Below are positions 54,831 through 64,000 of a DNA stretch of 64,000 nt, one piece after another. Each line of letters begins with the position of its first letter. Position 1 is the first letter of the stretch. The position numbers and the translations under genes were made by a program. The notes beneath the pieces are model-generated. The model was not told the origin of the DNA. It was given only the letters and a program-made list of their open reading frames with translations, and ran no database searches. Location: contig JAZGUH010000409.1 in assembly GCA_037893225.1 (NCBI GenBank), positions 682,001 to 746,000 on the forward strand, read 5' to 3'. The stretch comes from Hippasteria phrygiana (taxonomy: Eukaryota; Echinodermata; Asteroidea; Valvatida; Goniasteridae).

Positions 54831-55540
54831 GCGTACGGATGACATGTACATGTATATGGCTGGTTGACCTCTACAAGCCAGTCTTGTTGACTTAACTTGC
54901 TGACTCGGACTCGAGTCAGACTCAAGTCTCAATTTTTTTGACTTGAGACTTGACTTGGCAAACAAATGACTTGGGACTTGACTTGACTTGACTTGAAAGA
55001 ACATGACTTGTGATTCGACTTGACTTGAATAAATTTGACTTGCTGACATCAACACTTTTGTTAAAACAATTAAAGACAGCTTTTGGGCCTATGCACATAT
55101 CAGTTGGAAAAAATACCAAGCCTACAGCGCATAGCGAGCTAGGTGTCCAGTACATGTACGTATGCGGGGCTGCAGCACTGGATGACTGCATGGAGAATCG
55201 TCAAGACTGCATGGAGAATCGTCAAGACCGGGCATGCATGGTTGATTTTTGACAGTGCATACTTGCCAGCCAAAAGTCATTTGTCATTGGAATTTGAATT
55301 TACTATGTGCAACACTTGACTTGAGACTTGGCACTTGACTTGAAAAAAATTGACTCGGGACTTGACTTGGAAAAAAAATTACTTGAGACTTGACTTGACT
55401 TGTAAATATTTGACTTGTGACTTGACTTGACTTGAGAAAAAATGACTTGGTTGCAACACTGATACAAGCCAATCTCTGCATTTTCAATCCATTGTTGGGG
55501 TAATGCTTGGCTGCACAAGCCTGTTTTTGTTTACTGATTT
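54831..55540 (+). mobile_element. piggyBac-like MITE split by a hAT-like element
   Basis: TTAACCCATTGCGTACGGAT marks the left end (54831). The family-typical middle (cattttcaatccattgttgg, gcttggctgcacaa) reappears at about 55482-55520. The right end has decayed and is not located precisely. Between the two parts lies the 583-bp insertion 54879-55461. Confidence 0.7.
54879..55461. mobile_element. hAT-like non-autonomous element rich in gacttgactt
   Basis: Ends CAGTCTTGTTGACT and, reverse complemented, CAGTGTTGCAACCA. Flanks CTACAAGC (54871-54878) and ATACAAGC (55462-55469) agree at 7 of 8 bases, as an 8-bp hAT target duplication should. Two blocks of ttgacttgactt-type repeats (54890-55050 and 55315-55450) surround a unique centre that includes a doubled gcatggagaatcgtcaagac near 55190. 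ORFs here are repeat-derived. Confidence 0.75.
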
Positions 55541-55840
55541 TCAGTCAAAAATCTGACATGGTCACATTTAACATCTCATGTCCCTATTAAACGTGACACT
55601 TCAGTTTCTAAGCAGTGGACATGTACTTTCAATTAGCATTCTTTAACATATAAAATTGCCTTAATTTTCAGTTCCTGGGGCACTGTGTGCACAGGTGATT
55701 TGAGAATTGCAGAGACTAGATAGACGACTTTCCTTGACTTGGCAGATACAGGTACATGTAAAGCCTACACTTGAAAATATTCTTCTGTAAAGTTTAGATG
55801 GCCGACTACAATGTGATACAAAATGCTTTATACATGTAGG
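55541..55840. other. No recognisable gene or element
   Basis: AT-rich sequence between two MITEs. Confidence 0.4.
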
Positions 55841-55842
55841 TA

Positions 55843-56299
55843 GTGTACATGATTGGTCATTGTTGCAATTTTCAGAAATGGGTGGATTTGGGGGTTAGTA
55901 TTTTATAGGAAATACCTGTTCAAAGTTTTGCATTGTTGGATGGCGAAAAAAACCGAGAAAAATGCTGCTCGTTTTTAACTGTCAGACGGATGATAGCCTT
56001 TAGTCAAGGCGCGCGTGGCTACCTGGATGCGTGACGCGCCCCGAATGCCAGCATGTCCGGGGTGTGCCACTCGTCCAGGTAGCCACGCGCGCCTTGACTA
56101 AAGGCTACAGGGCAGTTTCTAACGATTTCCAGCTGGAAATCGTTGGAAAATAGTAAAAATTTCCACTTTTCTTGACAACGACAGCACACCTGGTACCATC
56201 ATTTCACAGGATGATTGAGACTATTATTAACTTACAGTCTAGTAAGATATTTCGTAATAATTCAGTAAAAACAATTGGAGGATTACCAATCGTGTACAC
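55843..56299 (+). mobile_element. TA-flanked MITE with conserved hairpins, copy 2
   Basis: Ends GTGTACATGATTGGT and, reverse complemented, GTGTACACGATTGGT, with TA on both sides. The centre holds a strong hairpin: gcctttagtcaaggcgcgcg...tacctgga near 56000 pairs with tccaggtagcca...cttgactaaaggc (to about 56105). The 24-bp palindrome AACGATTTCCAG/CTGGAAATCGTT (56119-56142) follows. The same hairpin and palindrome survive in copy 1 (43428-43881). Confidence 0.85.
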
Positions 56300-56332
56300 T
56301 ACATTTAACACGTGTACCCTCCATCCACGGAT

Positions 56333-56471
56333 ATACCTGTAATTCTTGGAGCATTTCTGGTGCAAAATTAGCCAAAGTCAAATGAAATAATAACATACTG
56401 CTAAAGACTGAGCCGTTGAAATAGATTTGGCCAGGATAAAACGTCAGGCCATCATATTCAACTTTTATCAA
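56333..56471 (-). CDS. Possible isolated frame, unrecognised
   Basis: The minus strand reads YDGLTFYPGQIYFNGSVFSS and MLLFHLTLANFAPEMLQELQ, followed by a CAG/GTATAT donor-like site. The composition is protein-like, but no family is recognised and no clear acceptor is seen. It sits beside the MITE copy and may be chance. Confidence 0.2.
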
Positions 56472-56555
56472 AATTCACACAGTCAGTTTCCCTTGTGGAT
56501 TGTTTGACGAATTATAAAGTTAGAAAGTCGTATCCTCATTGAGTGATCCCCACAA

Positions 56556-56825
56556 CAGGGGTGAGATTTGAGGAGAATGAACAATCCACAAAACATTCAG
56601 AGGCATTTGATTTGAATGGCATTGCTGAAAAAGAACACTGCATTTTCTACCAAAAGGTACGGTTCAAAATTCCAAAAACAGAGTCATAAGAGTAAAAAGC
56701 AGACTGTTTCAGGTTGCAGAGGTCATTTTGGAATGATAAAAACAATTTACGGACCACAAAAATCTTCCTGAAATCTGGAAGATGTCTCACCAAAAATCTG
56801 GAAATCCGGACAAATCTCACCCCTG
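56556..56825. mobile_element. 270-bp MITE with 15-bp perfect ends
   Basis: CAGGGGTGAGATTTG (56556-56570) is the exact inverse of CAAATCTCACCCCTG (56811-56825). AT-rich interior without coding potential. It abuts the truncated LINE that follows. Confidence 0.7.
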
Positions 56826-57520
56826 CCAAACGTCATACTACCATATTAGAAACATCAACAGCATCCGCCGAATCCTGACTGATGAGTCGGCTGCCATCCT
56901 TATCCATGCTCTCGTGACATCAAGGTTGGATAATGGCAACTCACTTCTGTTTGGAATCACCAACACTCTCATGTGCAAACTTCAACATGTTCAAAACACT
57001 GCGGCTCGTGTCTTATCCCGAACACGGAAATTTGACCACATTACTCCAGTCCTGAGAAATCTTCACTGGCTTCCAGTCAAACAGAGGGTTGCCTTCAAAA
57101 TAATCCTACTTACCTGGAAAGCCCTCAATGACAGCGCACCAACATATCTGCAGGATCTCTTCACCCAGTATTCCCCTAATCGCCACCTAAGGTCATCTGA
57201 CAAACATCTTCTTGTGACACCAAGAACTAGAACATCGTATGGGGACTATGCCTTCTCAGTTACGGCGCCCACTCTATGGAACTCTTTGCCTCAGGAAATT
57301 CGTAGCTGTCAATCTTTACATACCTTCAAATGCCTTCTTAAAACATTCCTGTTTAACTCAACTTATAATTAGATTGCTGGTTTTGTTTCAAGTATACATA
57401 CATGTACATGTATATTTAATTATTTGTAGAGTTCTGGACAGTTTCTTTTCTTCAAGCGCCTCGGAATATGTCTACATAGATAGATGGCGCTTTACAAATG
57501 CTTGTATTATTATTATTATT
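56826..57520 (+). mobile_element. 5'-truncated CR1/L2-like LINE
   Basis: Only the C-terminal end of ORF2 remains (56826-57369): YYHIRNINSIRRILTDESAA, VTSRLDNGNSLLFGI, LHWLPVKQRVAFKI, YGDYAFSVTAPTLWNSLP, ending FKCLLKTFLFNSTYN and a TAG. It parallels the C-terminus of the LINE at 49641-53210 but is clearly a different subfamily. The 3' tail has AAGCGCCTCGG...GATGGCGCTTTACA and (ATT)n. The remaining frame is open, but without an RT it is dead. Confidence 0.9.
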
Positions 57521-57534
57521 ATTACAATGTCTCT

Positions 57535-57770
57535 TATACCAGGTTGTATCTTTAAAAAAATGGGCGTGATCCCTGGCTACACCACATTATGGGTATAGCC
57601 CCCCCCCCCCCCCCCCCCCCGAACAAAGACACTAACAATTTGGAAGACCGGCAACATAGGGCAAGAAAGCTTAGTTGGTACTCTACCAACTACCAACTGC
57701 TGGCATGGTATTCCGGAGGTCTCATCAGGTTTAAATCCCGCCCCTGCCAGTTTTCTTTGTTCACTGAAAA
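57535..57770 (+). mobile_element. tRNA-derived SINE with a 22-C run
   Basis: ccaggttgtat...atccctggctac, then a run of about 22 C (57601-57620), then gaacaaagacac and the tRNA-like part (CAAGAAAGCTTAGTTGGTAC ... GGTTTAAATCCCGCC) ending TGCCAGTTTTCTTTGTTCAC. It matches the loop and right arm of the foldback at 13707-13911. Both promoter boxes have decayed. An 11-bp duplication (actaccaact) lies in the tRNA part. Confidence 0.75.
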
Positions 57771-58395
57771 TTTAAGTATTCAATACTTAATGTAAAGAGA
57801 GTAGGGGGGTGGGGAGGAAGTATTAAAAATACTGAATATGCTTAGAAATATATAACCTGGCACCTTTAACAACTTTGCATGATGTATTTAATGAATGTGC
57901 AGGTTGAAGGATATCATTTGATAGATTGTTATTTTGTTGGAAGTTGCTAGTCTGCAGCTCATTTCCAGTGAATGCTTTAACCTTTCACAGTTGTGAGTCA
58001 TGACTTCTTGTTTTAAGAAAACGCAACTTAAAGTCATTGAATTAAACCAGTAGCAAATGTTAAAAATCCCCAAAACCGACGATCGACTACCCTATGAAAA
58101 ATGGTTCATTCTGCTTGTAACTAGGAATACCGTAGTGCAATTTTCTGCTCATTTTGTTGCATCACGTCACACACATTAACAAAAACTATCCACAGAATTG
58201 ATAACTGTGAATTCCCCCTTCTAAAAACATCTTGATAGATTACATATCTTGTTTGTTCTTCAATTTTTCAGTACATGTACATTAGTTTTGGGTCACTGGA
58301 ATGCCAGTAACCAGAAACCTGGAATGCATTCTACATGTACATGTACGATCTACTCTCGCAAATACCACTAAGGCGAACCATTTTCCATGGAGTGT
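57771..58395. other. No recognisable gene or element
   Basis: AT-rich interval with short random ORFs only. Confidence 0.4.
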
Positions 58396-58807
58396 ACATA
58401 TGTGACAATTAGTTTTATGTATGTTTGGAAAGCCCACAATGTAAGCTTTCATTTGGTACATGATAGAGCTCCAAAGCCCTTTCCGTTCTGGAGATATTCC
58501 GTTTTTGCAAAGTAATGAGTTCTATGGAGTTCAAATTGTACAACAGAGAAAACAGGCTTTGAAATAGCTAGTTCCAATACAATGCAATGGAACAATGCAC
58601 TCTAAAAAGGTGGGGTTTTTTTCCATTCACTGAAATCAACATTGTTGTGCACTAAACCTGAAACTTTAGATATTTAAGAAGTCATTAAGAACAAAAAACA
58701 AAAAATGAATTTTGACGAAAAATTTCACCCTGTCAATGTTGAAAGGGCCATTGCACGTAAATGCATAGCGCGACTTATATAACCTTTTTCTGGAGCGGGT
58801 CACATAT
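58396..58807 (-). mobile_element. Diverged relative of the 32155-32605 TIR element
   Basis: The left end is acatatgtgacaattag, decayed. The right end gagcgggtcacatat matches the TATGTGACCCGCTC terminus. The core taagctttcatttggtac and cctttccgttctgg resemble the 32510-32540 segment in inverse. Older than the 32-kb copy. Confidence 0.6.
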
Positions 58808-59320
58808 AGTTTGCATGCATGTCCTGTTGTTTGCTTGCCTGGAAAACACCAATAATGTGAGCTGCTGGAGCACACAATGTACTGTCCAGTTCAGATGCTT
58901 TAACTGACAAGACAACATTTTCAACAGTACCATATAATCGTCCAGATCCAACAATGTCTGAGTTGTTACAACATCCACCCCTTGTGCAGGAACTCAAGGT
59001 GGATATCCTGGTGTATGGGGCTGAAAGGAGGGACGATTTACGGGTCATTTATTGCTTCAAAGATTTCTGCTGCCATCCTCATAAGGTTAATGACACAACA
59101 CTGTGTGCAATTCTCTCCATTATCACTCCATGGGGGCATCAAATGACAATCACATATCCGATGGCAATGCCAGCTGCTCATTAAGAGTTACTCAATGCAT
59201 CAATATTGAAATCCAATTGATGTCTGGGTACCAAGATCTTACACCTCAGCTCAAAGAGAAGAAATTGGAAATAGAAGTTGAAGAGACCCTTCTCACTGTT
59301 ACTGGCTTAGCTTCATAATC
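58808..59320. other. Interval with protein-like frames on both strands, unrecognised
   Basis: Minus strand: a frame from about 59048 to 58841 reads NNSDIVGSGRLYGTVENVVL, SVKASELDSTLCAPAAHIIG, VFQ and then a GCAAGC site (a GC-type donor). Plus strand: 59193-59318 reads INIEIQLMSGYQDLTPQLKE, KKLEIEVEETLLTVTGLAS and a stop. Both look more protein-like than noise. I cannot connect them or name a family; they may be exons of a host gene or old transposon coding DNA. Confidence 0.25.
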
Positions 59321-60768
59321 CGCTCTTGCCATTTCCAAATTCTAGAGGGTTTCCACTTTTCGTTTTAAATTTTGAGGATTTCTTGATCAGTCACGCATGC
59401 TTCTCTTCAATTTCACGAAGGGTTTCCGCACTTCATGCTCAAGAGGGTTTTCCTTGGCTGATGGTTTTCCAGTCGCCATTTCCTTCCTGGATCAGTCAAG
59501 CATGTCCGATTAAAAGAAAGGGAAAAAAGTAGTGATGGGGGGGGGGGGGGGAATCTAAACAGAAATGAACCTGAAACTTTCAAATCAAGGTGGGCTGTAT
59601 TAAATATCAATTGAGCAGGGCAGAGGCAGACGTTTTGTTGGAATCGTAGCATCTGCAATGTGGGGTAACGACAGGTAATCACCACTGAACGTGCGACATC
59701 AATGCCTGGAAAATCCCTGGAGAGGCAGGATGGGGTAGATCCAGCAGTAATTCTACACTGAGCTGTTGCACCGCTTCTCAAGGATGACCCTGCATCTTCA
59801 CATTATCAGCCAATCCTGGTTGTTTACTAGTTTTCAATTGCCGGTTTTCAGTATTTTCTCATTTTTCACATGTGTCATCCATGCCTTGGCACTGCTTATC
59901 ATGAACGTTCAGGCTTAAAGAGACATATTTTCATTAAAATAGCACTATCAAACAAAGGGTGATCAATGCCAAGGATAATTCAATCTACATGTAACAACAT
60001 ACTCAGGCACACATCTGATTACCAGAGTTAAATTTCTGATGACTGAAAGTTAGAATGATTGCAAAATTCAAACACGATTTTTATCCTTAATTTTCATGTA
60101 GAGTGTGCACTGTATGCTCATTGCTATCAGAGATCCTGTGGGGTGCACTGTATGTTGAGCGCTTTTTGAGAGCCTGTGGAAAATAATTCACAGTCTTCCT
60201 CGGCTGTACTAAGTACTGTACTAACTTTTGTGTGCACAGACATCTTAACCACTTGACCACCGAGCTTGCCGGGGTCAGCTGGCAAATTGGACAGCTGGCT
60301 GATTTCCATCAACTCTAAGAAAGCACTGAGCATAGACTGTTACAACGTAAACACCGTGTTAGGAAGGGCAAAATTCCTATTGAAATTATATCCAACAGGA
60401 AAAACAAGCACGAATTCGTGCAGGAGCCGCGTCGTCCACCTATGAATCAGTAAAGCATAGTGAATATGTTGTAGCGCCCTCTTCTGTTGAGCCTTGTTGA
60501 GACGACGAAGAAGAAGAAGAAGAACAACAACAACAATGCCAAGCGCTTTTTTATACAGAGCCCCGTCTGCGATGCGACGCAGCTAAAAAGGAAAACCAAA
60601 AATTCAAATTCCATTATCTGACATTATAAGATTCCTCAAAAGCATCTGCAGTCACAGTAACTCACGAGCCTGACAACAGACCAGTCTGCCGCCTCTTGAC
60701 AACTGACCAATCACAACTTGTCTGTCACTTTTTTTTACCATAGTTGCTATTGTGATTGGTCAATAACA
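59321..60768. other. Mostly unrecognised, with a tRNA-like SINE remnant
   Basis: A 13-bp G run at 59538. Related segments gatcagtcacgcatgc (59386) and gatcagtcaagcatgt (59490) occur 104 bp apart. On the minus strand at 60235-60280, gcaagctcggtggtcaagtgg is a box A-bearing SINE head like 18411-18482, followed by aagggcaaaattcctattg as in the 18572-18829 element. (GAA)n/(CAA)n triplets lie near 60510-60535. No gene recognised. Confidence 0.45.
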
Positions 60769-60769
60769 T

Positions 60770-60983
60770 GAAACCCTTGCGTACGGATGATGCCTTAGGG
60801 CGCAAAAAGAACCAGTGTCACCAGGCCGGATGCACCACTGGCTGCTGTTTTTGCAGTTTCGATCCATTGTTGGATTATTGTGTATGCTTGACTGCACAAA
60901 CACATTGTAGCAGTTCGATTTGGCTGCCAGAACCGCTGCAACACCCCGACGTCTCCAGTAAAATACCGTGCTCAAGGGGTTAA
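60770..60983 (+). mobile_element. piggyBac-like MITE, third full copy
   Basis: CCCTTGCGTACGG at the left (flank mutated to GAAA) and, at the right, CCGTGCTCAAGGGGTTAA with TTAA intact. The interior shares gcagtttcgatccattgttg, ttgactgcacaaacac and ccccgacgtctcc with the other copies. Confidence 0.85.
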
Positions 60984-61391
60984 GGGGTGGTGCTTAACAG
61001 ATTGTTCTATTCCTGTACAGATGATAAGGTAGGGGGCACACCCCCATCAACATTTCAGGAAAATCCACACAATCAGGTCAAGGACAAACAAGTCTAAAGG
61101 TAGCCATAAACCTGTGGCACAAAGATCAAAGAAAAGTAGGTACATACATGTATGTACCATGTTATAATGTAAATCTACTTATTGGTGAAAAAAAGAAAAG
61201 TATATGCTTTTTTTCTTTCCACATTTTTCAGGTAAACTTTTTGTGATCATCTCTCTGCTTTACATGTATTTTCAATTCATAATTTTTTGTTTTACTAATT
61301 TGCCTTGATTTTGAAAAACCTGAAATTTTATCATCAAAGCTTTATGACAGGATCTCTTGAATGCGTTAGGAATGGGTTAGGAATTTTGTGA

Positions 61392-61744
61392 TTAACCCTA
61401 ACCCCCTAGGCCCTTATTGCTAGGAACCATCCTCAATTCTCCAAAATCCTCCAAAATCCTCAAAAATTCTTCAAAAATCCTCCTGCGCTTCAATCACCAT
61501 TCATCCTCAATCCTCCAAAATCCTCCTGTGCTTCAATCACCATTCCTCCTCAATCCTCCAAAATCCTCCTGTGCTTCAATCACCATTCCTCCTCAATCCT
61601 CCAAAATCCTCCTGTGCTTCAATCACCATTCCTCCTCAATCCTCCAAAATCCTCCTGTGCTTCAATCACCATTCATCCTCAATCCTCCAAAATCCTCCAA
61701 AACCACTATGAGGATTTTGGAGGATTGAGGAGGGTTAGGGTTAA
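61392..61744 (+). mobile_element. TTAA-flanked MITE with an internal minisatellite
   Basis: TTAACCCTAACCCCC at the left and GAGGGTTAGGGTTAA at the right. The interior is dominated by cctcaatcctccaaaatcct and its inverse aggattttggaggattgagg near the right end. It has the same plan as 11128-11380. Confidence 0.75.
61479..61693 (+). repeat. 43-bp minisatellite, five units
   Basis: Units starting CCTCCTGTGCTTCAATCACC at 61479 (variant TGCGCTT), 61522, 61565, 61608 and 61651, near-identical, inside the TTAA MITE. Open frames across it are repeat-encoded. Confidence 0.95.
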
Positions 61745-62948
61745 TGTAGAGAAGTGTGAAAAACATTTATTTTCCGAAATGCCGGTTTTTCCATTCATAG
61801 CCCAACTACAAGCAGTATGCAGTTTTCTCTGATCTGCACAGTCTCACAAAAGGTTCACTTCACAATTGACTAGAAAACATAAACAGCAAAATACTCGGGA
61901 GAGCAAATGTTGTAATTCAAACCATGAGAGAACGGCAAAGCTACATCTGTCCTGTACTTTTTCACCAAGCATGCCAAGAGAAAACAGGTGAACAAAAGTT
62001 CAATTTATCCAGAAAATTCCAGCTTCTAAGCTGCAATTCAGAATGTCATAAAAACACGAAATCTACAGTGAGCACACTCTCGTGCGATGCAAGATTCATG
62101 ATGAGGATGGTTTATAGCTCACTAGTGTTTCCCTCGGGAAATAAAGGAAACCTACATTCTGTGACCTTCCGTTTAATTTGTAAAACATTTAGAGCCATAT
62201 TTTCATAATGCTGAAATTTCTAAATTGAACTTAATTGTGGCATGCAGAAAACCAATTTGAACAACAGGAAAATCAACTCACTCCATTATTTACATACAGG
62301 TTTTAATACAACATGGTATGGGGCATTGATATGTTTTGGTTTAAATAATTGAAGCACAAGGTTTTTTTCACGCAGTTAACAAATTATATCCGATAATAGA
62401 AAAACAATTACTGGTCAAGCGCTCTTTAAAATGAAAAACGGAAAACACATTAGATAGTTTCTTTTCTTAATCATTTTCATGACTTTTGTTGGTAAATTGA
62501 ACATAAAGATATTCCCCAGATGTTTCCAATTTATGGTGACTGTACCAAGAAAACTGAATGGAGTTGCTTACAACAAATTTATTCCCACTTAAACCAGAAG
62601 TACAAGTTCCCTGTCAGCAGAAAATAGCAGGTAAATGATATGTCCCTATTTTAACACCCCTTGATTTTCACACGATTGGCAAGTTCAGATATTACTCCGG
62701 AAAGGAGTTGTGTAGGTTTTATACATTTAGAAGATTAGTACATTTGCATTTATAGTACATTTGTACCATGTACAAAGATACATGTAGGAAAAACGATAGA
62801 TGTTTTATACATTTTACATGCAAACCTTAATCTTGTTCATGAAAATATACAAAACTGTCACTAAAGAGGTGCTCACATTTTTTTAAAACAAATATAAAAA
62901 TAGCTATATACACATCATGCATATTTATGAATATAACAGCAAACAGAC
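61745..62948. other. No recognisable gene
   Basis: AT-rich sequence. A 94-codon plus ORF (61924-62208) has no recognisable motif. Confidence 0.4.
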
Positions 62949-63343
62949 CTGGGGCCAATTTCATAGAGCTGCTTAAAGCAAAACAAATTGCTTAAGCACA
63001 AAAAACCTTGCTTAATAAAATCAGGTTAGCAGCCAAACCCCGTGTGATTTTTATGATATGTAAACAACAGCTGAATACCAGTCACAAGCAATACAAATCA
63101 CATGGAGTTTTGGCTGGCAACATGGTTTTATTAACCCCTTGAGTACGGTATTTTACAATGTGTTTGTGCAGTCAAGCGTAACCTATACACAATAATCCAA
63201 CAAGGGTTGAAACTGCACAAACAGCGGCCAATTGCGTCATCCGGCCTGGTGGCACTGTTTATTTTGCGCCATATTCCGTCATCCGTACGCAAGGGATTAA
63301 ACAAGTTCTTTTTGCTTAAGCAGCTCTATGAAATTGGCCCCAG
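62949..63343. mobile_element. MITE with 26-28-bp perfect TIRs hosting another MITE
   Basis: CTGGGGCCAATTTCATAGAG followed by CTGCTTAA (62949-62976) is exactly inverted at 63316-63343. Interior segments (gcttaagcac, ttgcttaataaaatcagg / aacatggttttatta) show further self-complementarity. A piggyBac-like MITE has entered at TTAA (63131-63300). Confidence 0.88.
63131..63300 (-). mobile_element. piggyBac-like MITE nested in the 62949-63343 element
   Basis: TTAACCCCTTGAGTACGG at the left and CCGTACGCAAGGGATTAA at the right, both TTAA flanks intact. At 170 bp it is the shortest copy, lacking part of the middle. It matches the family in inverse orientation to 60770-60983. Confidence 0.9.
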
Positions 63344-63763
63344 CTGTTCCAGAATCTAATGCAAATGCTTATGATGCAGGCTTGAAAATTCTGATACAGA
63401 TCTCAGTAATACAGAGCAGAAATGTATATGAACAGAACAACAATTCTAATCTTTAAAGGAACCATGCTACTCAAATTGACCGGATCACATTTTATTTCAT
63501 AAATAAATTCATTTATATGTATTAAATGTGAATTAAAAGCCAAACTGGTTGAAGCAAAGTTTTAGTGTGATTATTTGCTGCTCAAAAATTGACCCCCCCT
63601 TTTTGAAATTTGTTGAGACTCAAATTGAGGGCGCTGTTCGTGACGTAGACCGAGGCACCGAAATTCATGGATCGACTCGATAGTCTGGACCCGGCCCGTA
63701 TACACACACAAGGTCTACACGTGCAATTTCGTAAGTTGCAACAACAACTAACATCGAACTTAC

Positions 63764-64000
63764 CCTGATTTTCTCCCTTTTAGCGAAGGCTCCTCGGGGA
63801 ATGGGCCGTTTAACTGCTTTCGACTTTATCTTACTCACATCTGGGAACTTTGTTGGGATGGCAGTGGACTTGAGCATATTTTTAATGGTCATCCCAAAGG
63901 ATTTGAAAATACCAGTATCGAAACACGACGGCTCAAAGTGGTCGCTACATAATGCTGAAAAGCTGCTGGGGCCGGACCTCTTTGCTCTTGTCACCTTCAC
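63764..64000 (-). CDS. THAP-domain protein, partial exon
   Basis: The minus-strand frame runs from the window edge to a GTAAGT donor (63758-63763): VKVTRAKRSGPSSF, SALCSDHFEPSCFDTGIF, then LKSTAIPTKFPDVSKIKSK and a basic tail KRPIPRGAFAKREKIR. CSDHF is the C-x2-H half of the THAP C2CH zinc site and AIPTKFP corresponds to the closing AVPTIFP box, so the exon covers the second half of a THAP DNA-binding domain. The first Cys pair and start lie beyond the edge. THAP domains occur both in host transcription regulators and in P-element- and Kolobok-type transposases, so the protein's nature is open. Next exons would lie at lower coordinates; none was identified. Confidence 0.85.

Overview
The window looks like gene-poor nuclear DNA from a marine invertebrate animal. 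An echinoderm or another invertebrate deuterostome is my best guess. That rests on the animal gene exons, the mixture of CR1/L2-like, RTE-like and Penelope-like retroelements with many small terminal-inverted-repeat (TIR) elements, tRNA-derived SINEs with AGCGC-hairpin/(ATT)n tails, and the abundance of tacatgta motifs. No bacterial operon, rRNA, functional tRNA or CRISPR array is visible. Only two stretches read convincingly as host-type coding exons, both on the minus strand: a complete 111-bp internal exon of NDUFAF5 (54149-54259) and a THAP-domain exon running off the right edge (63764-64000). Everything else recognisable is mobile DNA, its relics, or satellite-like repeats.

Layout. 1-5.3 kb: a degenerate satellite cut by a short inverted-repeat element; a TTAA-flanked MITE carrying a nested piggyBac-like MITE; a small CACTA-like element; two long foldbacks; and a perfect 60-bp palindrome. 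5.7-8.1 kb: a 1.9-kb TTAA-flanked element carrying a cysteine-rich ORF. 9.2-11.4 kb: a TA-flanked MITE with a SINE inside, tRNA-like relics, and a TTAA/CCCTAAC MITE. 13.5-19.2 kb: a 135-bp-arm foldback built from two tRNA-like SINEs, another foldback, an exact 187-bp tandem duplication, and more tRNA-like repeats. 20-29.3 kb: a duplicated 1.8-2.4-kb block, one copy bracketed by 0.65-kb direct repeats and the other containing a 784-bp tandem duplication, with a broken mariner transposon and a 10-bp minisatellite between them. 29.8-33.3 kb: hAT-like and Harbinger-like MITEs, a 0.45-kb TIR element, and a Penelope/hammerhead-like terminus. 33.7-40.3 kb: an element rich in TGACGTCA sites, split by a 5.1-kb CACTA-type transposon with perfect 47-bp ends.

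41-44 kb: Tc1-like MITEs. 45.4-46.6 kb: a broken Penelope-like element (RT plus GIY-YIG). 46.9-53.6 kb: an RTE-like LINE interrupted by a nearly intact CR1/L2-like LINE (937-codon ORF). 54-57.8 kb: the NDUFAF5 exon, a three-deep nest of hAT-like and piggyBac-like elements, a second copy of the 43-kb MITE, and a truncated LINE with a SINE. 58-64 kb: further MITEs, including a piggyBac-like copy inside a 26-bp-TIR element, a 43-bp minisatellite, and the THAP exon.

The elements do not form a shared pathway. They record successive insertions, and several of the nests give an order of events. TTAA-flanked and 3-bp (TTA/TAA)-flanked families dominate. The two LINEs and the SINEs share a 3' hairpin-plus-(ATT)n tail, consistent with SINEs using LINE machinery. 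If the NDUFAF5 exon belongs to a live gene, much of 45-54 kb would be an expanded intron. Superfamily names are inferred from termini and target-site duplications (TSDs) read by eye; no alignment or database search was possible.
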